From Candidatus Omnitrophota bacterium (lineage in GTDB: Bacteria > Omnitrophota > Koll11 > Aquiviventales > Aquiviventaceae): DNA of 8,358 bases. Positions 1 to 5,713 of the stretch are shown piece by piece. Position 1 is the first letter of the stretch. Each line of letters begins with the position of its first letter. Both the position numbers and the translations under genes were made by a program. The notes below the pieces were generated by a model, which saw only the letters and a list, made by a program, of their open reading frames with translations, did no database searches and was not told where the DNA came from. Where the stretch lies: contig JACPXS010000107.1 in NCBI GenBank assembly GCA_016196415.1, forward strand, positions 1-8,358. The letters run 5' to 3'.

Positions 1-23
1 CGATTGTGGTCCAGCATCGCCAC

Positions 24-141
24 GGTCCTCGTCGGCGTCGGAAGTTCTGTGCCGCACGCAGGCGCTGGAAATCGTTCGCCCACGTCACCGGAGGACCGAC
101 GCTGCTGCAATCGGTCACCGACGGTTAAGTTCATGGCTATG
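24..141 (+). repeat. Left arm of a 118-bp perfect inverted repeat
   Basis: Bases 24-141 match the reverse complement of 8241-8358 at every position, and the match stops abruptly at 141/142. The repeat is GC-rich, whereas the DNA just inside it (142-220) is AT-rich, so 141/142 looks like a junction. Two frames stay open through the arm. One reads inward from position 3 and ends at TAA 126-128. The other reads outward on the - strand from ATG 134-132 and runs off the window. Neither product is recognisable to me. The likeliest explanation is the end of an insertion sequence or other multi-copy element. The inner boundary could be the element's true end. The identity is inferred; the repeat itself is seen directly. 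Confidence 0.9.
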
Positions 142-157
142 GTTCTAAGTGTAATCA

Positions 158-187
158 TTGACAAGAGCGCTCAAAATTTGCAACAAT
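158..187 (+). promoter_or_regulatory. Candidate sigma-70-type promoter upstream of the operon
   Basis: A perfect -35 hexamer TTGACA lies at 158-163. After 18 nt comes AACAAT (182-187), which matches four of six positions of TATAAT. The surrounding 142-220 is the most AT-rich part of the window. Between the hexamers sits the perfect 8-bp palindrome GAGCGCTC (165-172), which could bind a dimeric regulator. The predicted start would fall near 195, giving a leader of about 55 nt before the TTG start at 250. The -10 is weak and no experiment supports it. Because this AT-rich DNA adjoins the repeat junction at 141, it could also be the edge of an inserted element. Confidence 0.35.
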
Positions 188-237
188 TACTGGTTTTTAA
201 ATGAGGTTAAAAAACACACGCCACCAGCCGCGGGCGC

Positions 238-246
238 GGGGAGGGG
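238..246 (+). promoter_or_regulatory. Ribosome binding site that fixes a TTG start
   Basis: The purine run GGGGAGGGG lies just upstream of TTG 250-252. The GAGG core is about 5 nt from the start codon. There is no ATG nearby in this frame, and the protein N-terminus from the TTG matches what is typical for the ExeA ATPase family. This site therefore decides the start. Confidence 0.6.
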
Positions 247-249
247 CAA

Positions 250-1119
250 TTGAGCTATTTCCGGGTGTTGGGGCTTGAGCGAGAGCCTTTCTCGACGAGT
301 CCTGACCCCGCTTTTTTCTATCAGTCTCCCCAGTATCGCGAGACCCTCGCCAATCTGATCATCGAGTTCCGCCTCAAGCGCGGCCTCAGTGTCGTGCTGG
401 GCGACATCGGCGTCGGAAAAACGACGCTGGGCCGTAAGCTGGTGCAGATGCTGCGCGAGCGCAGCGGGTTCATTTTTCACATGATCCTCGATCCCACCTA
501 CCCGAGCGAGGATCTATTCTTCAACGAGCTCACGCGCACCCTCGCCATCGAATGTCCATCGCCGTCGACGCTGGTCGATTATCGCGACGCGCTTGAGCGC
601 TTCTTGTTTCGCAAGGCGCTCGAGGAGCGCCAGACCATCGTGCTGGTCATCGACGAAGCGCATAAGCTCAACGCGCTGTCGTTGGAGGTCCTCCGGGTCC
701 TTCTGAACTACGAGACCAATGACTCCAAGTTGCTCCAGCTGGTGCTGCTGGGGCAGATGGAGCTGTTGCCCATCCTTTGCAATCTCCCCAATGTCGTCGA
801 CCGGGTCAGCTTGAAATGCACGCTCTCGCCCCTGAGCCTGAGCGAGACGCATGAGATGATCGACTACCGGCTGCAGGAGGCCGGCTACCGCTCGCGCGTG
901 CCGCTGTTTCTGCCAGAGGCGGTGGGGGAGATCCACGACTACACCGAGGGCTATCCACGCCGCATTTCGATGCTCTGCCATCAGGCCCTTCGGCAGCTGG
1001 TGGTGCATCAGGGACGCTCGGTCGATCAGGGGCTTGTGGACGGATTGATCCAACGCGAATTGAGTAGCGGATGGTCGCATCCAAAAAGGGCAAGGAAACT
1101 CCAGCAGAGCAGTTGCTGA
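250..1119 (+). CDS. ExeA/GspA-family AAA+ ATPase of a secretin-based secretion system
   Basis: This 289-residue cytoplasmic P-loop ATPase starts at TTG. The N-terminus MSYFRVLGLEREPFSTSPDP is the classic ExeA opening (aromatic, then EPF, then P-D). Walker A is GDIGVGKTT at residues 51-59. Walker B is VLVIDEAHKL at 131-140. A sensor-1-like LVLLGQMEL lies at 164-172, and a sensor-2-like GYPRRIS at 234-240 precedes the C-terminal helices. ExeA/GspA proteins use ATP to help a secretin assemble across the peptidoglycan. Unlike Aeromonas ExeA, this protein shows no C-terminal membrane span or peptidoglycan-binding domain, so it is a short, cytosol-only version like those found in MSHA-type and exosortase-associated loci. 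It is the first gene of the apparent operon and its 3' end overlaps the next gene by 49 nt. The family call is secure; the exact secretion system is not. Confidence 0.88.
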   Translation: MSYFRVLGLEREPFSTSPDPAFFYQSPQYRETLANLIIEFRLKRGLSVVLGDIGVGKTTLGRKLVQMLRERSGFIFHMILDPTYPSEDLFFNELTRTLAIECPSPSTLVDYRDALERFLFRKALEERQTIVLVIDEAHKLNALSLEVLRVLLNYETNDSKLLQLVLLGQMELLPILCNLPNVVDRVSLKCTLSPLSLSETHEMIDYRLQEAGYRSRVPLFLPEAVGEIHDYTEGYPRRISMLCHQALRQLVVHQGRSVDQGLVDGLIQRELSSGWSHPKRARKLQQSSC

Positions 1120-1751
1120 GGATGATCGAAGGCTCGCGAGCCCCAGAGCCATCGGCGCCCGGCAGGCCGGCGGCGCTGCCGCGGCTGCGAGTCGGGCAGC
1201 TCTGGCAGGAGTTCACGGGCCGGCTTCTTCGCGGGATTCTTCCCGGCGATCGTGAGGCTGATGCGTTTCTGTGGAATCTGCGGCTGGCGTATCGGATCAT
1301 GTGGGTCGCCCTTGCGGGCCTGGGGGCGTACGTCGTCGTCGACGTGCTGCTCATCCAGCCCAAGCCGCGATTCACCCACGCGACGGTGCTCAGCACCAAG
1401 GAGGCGGCCATCCCCGCTGTTCCTGCGATGGCCTCCGGCGATGCGCTCGGCTCGCTGGCCGATTACCTGGCGGCCATGAAGCAGCGCAATCCTTTTACGG
1501 GCCGGGAGGGCGACACGGACGCGCCGGCGGTCAAACGCACGACGAAGGTGGCGCTGGCGGATCTCGTCGCGAATCTGGTGATCGTCGGCATCGACCGCGG
1601 GGCCAGTCCCATGGCGCTGATCGAGAGCTCGTCGGAGAAGCGGACCTACATGGTGAAGGTGGGCGACGAGATCAACGGAATGGTTGTGAAGAAGATCGGC
1701 ACCGAGGGTGTGCTGCTGAGCTATGAAGGGGAGGAACTGTTGCTTCAGTAG
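1071..1751 (+). CDS. Single-span inner-membrane protein with GspC/PilP-like domain
   Basis: This 226-residue protein starts inside the end of the ATPase gene (ATG 1071). A second in-frame ATG at 1122, just after the ATPase stop, is an alternative start. It has almost no space for a Shine-Dalgarno, while the upstream start has only a weak one. Residues 1-70 are a cytoplasmic, Pro/Arg-rich tail. A hydrophobic segment at about 74-95 (ending YVVVDVLLI) is a membrane span. A linker follows, with RNPF at 139-142. The C-terminal domain (about 155-226) has the pattern of the GspC homology region and PilP: an LVIVGIDRG strand, ALIE, then KVGDEINGMVVKKI and a final hydrophobic strand. In type II and type IV systems this domain docks onto the periplasmic N-domain of the secretin, which is the next gene. 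The family is inferred from topology, motif pattern and position. Sequence divergence from classical GspC is large. Confidence 0.65.
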   Translation: MVASKKGKETPAEQLLRMIEGSRAPEPSAPGRPAALPRLRVGQLWQEFTGRLLRGILPGDREADAFLWNLRLAYRIMWVALAGLGAYVVVDVLLIQPKPRFTHATVLSTKEAAIPAVPAMASGDALGSLADYLAAMKQRNPFTGREGDTDAPAVKRTTKVALADLVANLVIVGIDRGASPMALIESSSEKRTYMVKVGDEINGMVVKKIGTEGVLLSYEGEELLLQ

Positions 1752-1883
1752 CTCGAGATGCTCCGTCGAACAGCTCTGGGCAGCGGGTGACGCGGAGCCG
1801 GGGCCCCCACGCCCGCCCGCAAGCGATGGGGGATGGGGGGCCGAATCGGAGGATGTCAGGAAGCCCCCACGCTGAGGACGGAC
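1752..1883 (+). promoter_or_regulatory. GC-rich structured leader before the secretin gene
   Basis: This stretch between the GspC-like stop and the preferred secretin start is rich in C-runs and G-runs that can pair. CCCCACG (1865-1871) is exactly complementary to CGTGGGG (1883-1889). It encloses an 11-nt loop that carries GAGGA (1874-1878). GGCCCCC near 1803-1809 can pair with GGGGGCC near 1836-1842. Just downstream, CTCGT (1914-1918) and ACGAG (1922-1926) form a short perfect hairpin. The secretin frame is open from 1791 onward. However, its translation before the signal peptide is Cys-, Trp- and Arg-rich and looks non-coding. No known riboswitch class could be matched by eye. Confidence 0.35.
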
Positions 1884-3668
1884 GTGGGGTGGCGCAGCGG
1901 CAGGCCCTGCTGCCTCGTGCAACGAGAGGGCAGAACCCTGGTTTTCGACAGAACAAGCTCGAGGCTCGGGTGGGCCGTGGCGATGGCGGGAGTGGGGTTG
2001 GTGAGCCTCCACGCTGCGGCTGCGTGGGCGCAACCCACCGAGTCGACACGGCTGCCTGATCAGGCCGCCGGCCCCCCTCGCGGCATGGACGAGCTGGTCT
2101 CCTTGGACCTGCGCTCGACGGAAGCGACGGACGCGCTCAAGTACCTCGCCACCAAGGGCGGGCTCAACATCGCCATCAGCAAGAACGTGACAGGACGGGT
2201 CAACCTCTTCCTGACCGATGTGCCGATCCGCGATGTCTTTGACTTGATCCTGCGCAGCAACGAGCTGGCCTACGACAAGCAGGGCGAGGTGTACAACATC
2301 ATGACGGAAGCGGAGTATCGCGCCCTGTACGGCCACAAGTTCGCGGACCTGCGCGCAGTGCGCACATTTCGGCTGCAGTACGCCATCCCGCAACAGGCCT
2401 TCAACCTCCTCGACACGCTCAAGAGCGAGGTCGGCCGGCTGTTGGTCGACGAGGACTCCGGCACCGTCTTGGTCATGGAAACGCCCGAGAAGCTCAGGGT
2501 GATGGAGGAGGCGCTGGCGACGCTCGAGCAGGGCGGGACGACCCGCGTCTTCGACCTGCGCTACGCCAAGGCCAAGGACGTCGAGGAGCGGCTGAAGGAT
2601 CAGATCGAGCTCAACAAGCTGGGCTTCGTGAAGGCCGACGAGCGCAGCAACCAGGTGATCGTCAAGACGCTCACCAACCGGATGCACGACGTCGAGATGC
2701 TCGTCGCCGCGCTGGACCGCAAAACGCGGGAGGTGCTCATCGACTCCCGCATCGTGAAGGTTTCACTCACCAAGAACCTCGACAGCGGCATCGACTGGAA
2801 CAGCGTCTTTTCGAATCTGAAGTTTCACGGTATCGACCGCGTGGGGGATTTCCGCAGAACGACGACCGGGACCGCTCCGACGGAAACGGTGGCGGTGAGC
2901 AAGATCAGGATTCCGAATATCAACCTGGGGACCCGCCTGAGCAGGAATCAGCTGGGGGAGGACTTGGTGTTGGGGGATCTGGCCTTCGGCACGGTCGCCC
3001 GCGACGGCTACGAGCTATTCCGGTTTCTTGAAACGCTCGGCCAGACCAAGATCATCTCCAACCCGCGGATCATGGTGACGGAACGGCAGGAGGCCCGCAT
3101 TCACCTCGGCACCCGCGAGGCCTACGTCACCACCACGACGACCGCCGGGCAGACCACCACCACGACCGCTGAAGAGGTGCAGTTCCTCGACGTCGGCATC
3201 CAGCTGCTGGTCACGCCGCTGACGATCAGCGACGACGGCTACATCAGCATGAAGATCAAGCCGGAGATCTCGAGCGTCGTCCGGACGCTGACCACGCCCA
3301 GCAAGAACCAGATCCCGATCGTGGACACCTCGACGGCCGAGACGAACGTGCTGGTGAAGGACGGCACGACGGTGATCATCGGCGGCCTGCGAAAGAACGA
3401 GCAGAAGCAGTCCAACGATCAGATCCCAGGGATCGGCCGGGTGCCCATCCTCGGCAAGGTGTTCAAGCAGCGCGACGAGGACAGCGAGACGACGGAGCTG
3501 GTCGTCTTCATCACGCCGCATGTCGTCGGCGGCGATGCGCTTGTAACCGGGCAGGAGGAGCGCTTCGGCGGCTCGATCAAGCCGTATCGGTCATACGAGC
3601 CGTTGGTGACTCCCGAGTCCGGTCAGTCGTCAGGACAGCCGGCCGCCAAGGCGCAGGCCCCACCCTGA
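1884..3668 (+). CDS. gspD: Outer-membrane secretin (GspD/PilQ/MshL superfamily)
   Basis: From GTG 1884 this is a 595-residue secretin. GAGGA lies 5 nt upstream of that codon. The open frame extends back to ATG 1833, and GTG 1917 is another possible start. A signal peptide ends at about residue 49 (hydrophobic core, then AAAAWA before QPTES). The N0/STN domain is at about 71-141, with ITLDLR-like VSLDLRSTEA and ISKNVTGRVNLFLTDVPIRD. N1 is at about 157-216 (FRLQYAIPQQAFNLL). N2 is at about 219-279 (VFDLRYAKAKDVEERL). The secretin beta-barrel domain is at about 283-546, with VLIDSRIVKV, the gate segment SNPRIMVTE, DVGIQLLVTP, VKDGTTVIIGGL, IPGIGRVPILGKVF and the terminal ELVVFITPHVV. A Ser/Gln/Pro-rich tail follows, with no clear S-domain. 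It would form a multimeric outer-membrane channel. Its neighbours, an assembly ATPase and a GspC-like linker, fit that role. The superfamily is certain. The choice of GspD over PilQ or MshL is not, since no pilus or motor genes are visible. Confidence 0.93.
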   Translation: MGWRSGRPCCLVQREGRTLVFDRTSSRLGWAVAMAGVGLVSLHAAAAWAQPTESTRLPDQAAGPPRGMDELVSLDLRSTEATDALKYLATKGGLNIAISKNVTGRVNLFLTDVPIRDVFDLILRSNELAYDKQGEVYNIMTEAEYRALYGHKFADLRAVRTFRLQYAIPQQAFNLLDTLKSEVGRLLVDEDSGTVLVMETPEKLRVMEEALATLEQGGTTRVFDLRYAKAKDVEERLKDQIELNKLGFVKADERSNQVIVKTLTNRMHDVEMLVAALDRKTREVLIDSRIVKVSLTKNLDSGIDWNSVFSNLKFHGIDRVGDFRRTTTGTAPTETVAVSKIRIPNINLGTRLSRNQLGEDLVLGDLAFGTVARDGYELFRFLETLGQTKIISNPRIMVTERQEARIHLGTREAYVTTTTTAGQTTTTTAEEVQFLDVGIQLLVTPLTISDDGYISMKIKPEISSVVRTLTTPSKNQIPIVDTSTAETNVLVKDGTTVIIGGLRKNEQKQSNDQIPGIGRVPILGKVFKQRDEDSETTELVVFITPHVVGGDALVTGQEERFGGSIKPYRSYEPLVTPESGQSSGQPAAKAQAPP

Positions 3669-4741
3669 TGCCGGGGCTGTCGCGGCGCGCGCTGTTGGGC
3701 CTGTTGGCGGTGGTCCTGATCCTCGGCGCCAACCTTGCGGTCGCAGCCCAGGCCTATCGATACTTCGCTGCCCTGCGCCGCGTCAAGGCGGGGAGCCTGG
3801 AGCTGGTGCGTCGTAGCGAGGAGCTCGAGCAGAAGCTCCGGGCGGCGCAGGCGGATCAGGAGAAGTCTCAGGCGGACGTGAAGAATCTGACCGTCGACCG
3901 CGACAACGTGCTCGCGCAGCTGAAAATGGCCCGAGAACAGAAGGACGAGGCGACGCAGGAGCGTAATCTTTTTGAGCGCGTGCTGAAACAGACGGCCCAG
4001 GAGCATCGGGAGATGAAGGGTCACTTGGCGCCTCTGGAGGAGGAGCGAGACGAGCTGCGGCGGCTGTATGAGGATGCCGCCAAGGAACGGGAGTTGCTGG
4101 AGGCTGAGCTTGGAAAGTTGCGTCAACCTGACCAGCATCCAGTCCAGGCCAAGGCGACCAAGCCCGACCGCAAGGGCGAGGCCGAGGCGAAGCGGTTGAA
4201 GGATGAGCTGGCCAAGGAAAAGCAGGAGCTCCGCAAGAGCGCGCAAGCGTTGCAGGAGGCGCAGGAACGGCTCAAGGAACGTCGATCCGTCGACGTGAAG
4301 GCCCAGGAGAAGCTCGCGAAGCTGCAGTCGCAATACGACGACCTGCAGGAGCATTACACGGCGCTGATGGCCAAGAACAAAACACTGGAACACCGGGCCG
4401 ACCAGATGCCGACCGACGTCACCAGGCTCGCCCAGCAGCATCAGCGGCTCTTGAAGGAGACGGCGGACATGCACTACAACCTGGGCGTGCTGTTCTCGAA
4501 GAACAAGCAGTTTTACCAGGCGGCGGCGGAGTTTCGGAAGGTGCTGGAGATGCGGCCGGATGACTCCGAGGCCTACTACAACCTGGGCGTGATTTACGCG
4601 GAGCACCTGCCGGATCAGGAACAAGCGGTTACCTATTTCCGGAAATTTCTCGCGATCAGCCCTCATTCGCGTGACGCGAGCTGGGTGAAAAAGTACATCG
4701 CCACCTCGCAGGCGTGGGACGCGAAAGATAACCTGGAGTAG
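3668..4741 (+). CDS. Membrane-anchored coiled-coil protein with C-terminal TPRs
   Basis: This 357-residue protein starts at the ATG that overlaps the secretin stop (TGATG), so translation is probably coupled. An uncleaved signal anchor or a signal peptide occupies residues about 8-29 (LLGLLAVVLILGANLAVAA). Residues about 40-245 are charged and Leu/Glu/Lys/Gln-rich with coiled-coil character. They are interrupted near 151-172 by a Pro-containing, basic linker. The C-terminus holds two tetratricopeptide repeats, about 267-300 (MHYNLGVLFSKNKQFYQAA) and 301-334 (AYYNLGVIYAEHLPDQEQA), then a capping helix. TPRs bind protein partners, and in secretin systems TPR pilotins such as PilF/PilW help secretins reach the outer membrane. 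Here the protein probably sits in the inner membrane with its coil and TPRs in the periplasm. It may bridge to the secretin encoded just upstream. The specific function is inferred from context; the domain layout is clear. Confidence 0.8.
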   Translation: MPGLSRRALLGLLAVVLILGANLAVAAQAYRYFAALRRVKAGSLELVRRSEELEQKLRAAQADQEKSQADVKNLTVDRDNVLAQLKMAREQKDEATQERNLFERVLKQTAQEHREMKGHLAPLEEERDELRRLYEDAAKERELLEAELGKLRQPDQHPVQAKATKPDRKGEAEAKRLKDELAKEKQELRKSAQALQEAQERLKERRSVDVKAQEKLAKLQSQYDDLQEHYTALMAKNKTLEHRADQMPTDVTRLAQQHQRLLKETADMHYNLGVLFSKNKQFYQAAAEFRKVLEMRPDDSEAYYNLGVIYAEHLPDQEQAVTYFRKFLAISPHSRDASWVKKYIATSQAWDAKDNLE

Positions 4742-4766
4742 CGGCTACGGAAAACCCCCCGATTTG

Positions 4767-4859
4767 GTTCAAGGTTCGAGGTTGGAGGTTCGAGGGAAAG
4801 ACACTGTCTCGACGCTGGCGAATCTGGCCTCCTCGAACCTCGAACCTCGAACCTCGAAC
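4767..4859. repeat. Heptamer-built inverted repeat (GGTTCGA words)
   Basis: The left arm 4767-4795 is made of four 7-nt units of the form GGTTCGA with two variants. The right arm 4831-4859 is four exact units of the complement (CCTCGAA). The arms pair at 27 of 29 positions around a 35-nt loop. In RNA this would be a long stable hairpin between genes 4 and 5. It has no trailing T-run, so a classical Rho-independent terminator is unlikely. An attenuator, mRNA-stabilising hairpin or dispersed repeat family is more plausible. The right arm ends only 7 nt before the next start codon and could affect its translation. Confidence 0.85.
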
Positions 4860-4866
4860 GAGGGAG

Positions 4867-5577
4867 TTGTTCAGCACCCTGCTAGGCTGTTGCGTTCTGG
4901 TGATGATTGGGATGGCGACTGCGGCAGCTCAGGAGCCGGCCGGGCGCGCAGGAGCGGGTGGGCCATCCGCGGCGCAGCCGTCGGCCAAAGTCGAGGAACC
5001 GGCAGCAACCGAGCCGGCCGGGCCGCGACCAACGGAAGCCGAGGTGGCGGCGAAGCTCAACGGGACGCAGTGGGCGATTGATCTGCGGGCGATGTTCGGC
5101 GAAGGCCAACCGGCGCCGATCAACGACGTCTTGAGCTTCGAGCGCGGCACGATCAGTTCCAAGCGCCTGAGCGACCGCGGCTACGTCGCCTCGGCGTTTA
5201 CGATCTCGGTCGCCGACAGCGGGGTGCCGGTGTGGGAGACGATGCAGACCAGCCAGGACGACGGGGTGGTCCTGTGGCGGGCTGAGCTGCACGGCGAGAA
5301 GATGATCGGCAGCCTCAGCAAGTATCCGGTGGAAGGCTCCTCCGAGGACTATGTGTTCGAGGGACAGCCGGCACAGGCGTCGCAGCCCGCAGCCGATCAG
5401 TCCTCCGCCTCTTCGGCGGCCGGCTCGACCGCCGCGCCTCCGGCGAGCGTCAAGGCGGCCGAACCAGCACCCGGCGCCGGGCAGCCGCAGGCCCAACCAC
5501 CGGCCGCGCCCAGCGCCAACAAGAATGAGCCGTCGAAGAAGCCGCGCAAGGGTTGGTTCCGTCGAGAGTCAAGGTAG
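4867..5577 (+). CDS. Small exported Ala/Pro-rich protein with a single beta-type core domain
   Basis: This 236-residue protein has a likely signal peptide at residues 1-21 (LLGCCVLVMIG, then ATAAA before QEP). It is unusual in lacking positive charge at the start. TTG 4867 was chosen because the next in-frame starts (ATG 4903, 4912) cut away most of the signal peptide. AGGGAG abuts the TTG with no spacer. Residues about 22-58 are a low-complexity Ala/Gly/Pro linker. The compact core, about 60-166, contains LNGTQWAIDL, VLSFERGTISSKRL, VPVWETMQTSQ, VVLWRAELHG and MIGSLSKYP. That is an alternating-strand pattern of lipocalin-like type. Residues 167-222 are again Ala/Pro/Gln-rich, and the end is basic (KKPRKGWFRR). 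I recognise no named family. It probably acts in the periplasm or envelope with the neighbouring secretin system. The frame is open back through the upstream heptamer hairpin to about 4732. Confidence 0.72.
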   Translation: MFSTLLGCCVLVMIGMATAAAQEPAGRAGAGGPSAAQPSAKVEEPAATEPAGPRPTEAEVAAKLNGTQWAIDLRAMFGEGQPAPINDVLSFERGTISSKRLSDRGYVASAFTISVADSGVPVWETMQTSQDDGVVLWRAELHGEKMIGSLSKYPVEGSSEDYVFEGQPAQASQPAADQSSASSAAGSTAAPPASVKAAEPAPGAGQPQAQPPAAPSANKNEPSKKPRKGWFRRESR

Positions 5578-5583
5578 CATGTC

Positions 5584-5675
5584 ATTTTGGATTTTAGATT
5601 TTGGATTTTGGATTGGAAGGCGTGACACCCTCGCGATCGCCGCTAATCTAAAATCGAAAATCCAAAATCCAAAAT
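5584..5675. repeat. Heptamer-built inverted repeat (GGATTTT words)
   Basis: The left arm 5584-5614 repeats the 7-nt word GGATTTT. The right arm 5645-5675 is its complement (AAAATCC words). The arms pair at 28 of 31 positions around a 30-nt loop. The loop contains the palindrome GCGATCGC (5632-5639). The AT-rich arms contrast sharply with the GC-rich genes on both sides. The architecture is the same as the hairpin between genes 4 and 5, but the word is completely different. There is no T-run after the stem in the + direction, so terminator function is doubtful. Attenuation, mRNA processing or a mobile repeat family are alternatives. Confidence 0.85.
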
Positions 5676-5702
5676 TTCTGTCGCTCTTGTCTACCGTGTG
5701 AT

Positions 5703-5710
5703 AAGGGGGG
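5703..5710 (+). promoter_or_regulatory. Ribosome binding site for the giant coiled-coil gene
   Basis: AAGGGGGG lies three bases before ATG 5714 and 28 nt after the heptamer hairpin. It is a strong purine Shine-Dalgarno. It supports this start, from which the protein begins with a well-formed signal peptide. Confidence 0.55.
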
Positions 5711-5713
5711 TGC

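Noticed and set aside
1752..1883. Riboswitch (cyclic-dinucleotide or cobalamin type) in the secretin leader
   Set aside because: Short fragments such as CCGAATC and GTCAGG recall parts of known consensus sequences. The full conserved cores and pairing order of GEMM, ydaO or cobalamin classes are not present.
1026..2687. Long 553-codon open frame on the - strand
   Set aside because: It is antisense to the GspC-like and secretin genes, crosses the non-coding leader, and its product is a His/Arg/Leu-rich shadow with no domain. High GC explains such open antisense frames.
3623..4666. 347-codon - strand frame opposite the TPR gene
   Set aside because: It has the same Leu-rich antisense shadow composition. 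The + strand product has a clear membrane span and TPRs, which settles the coding strand.
4767..4859. Rho-independent terminator, here and at 5584-5675
   Set aside because: The stems are long but their loops are 30-35 nt and no T-run follows in the direction of transcription. The next genes follow closely with the same orientation.
4767..4859. CRISPR array
   Set aside because: Units are 7 nt with no spacers, and the arms are inverted rather than direct repeats separated by unique sequence.
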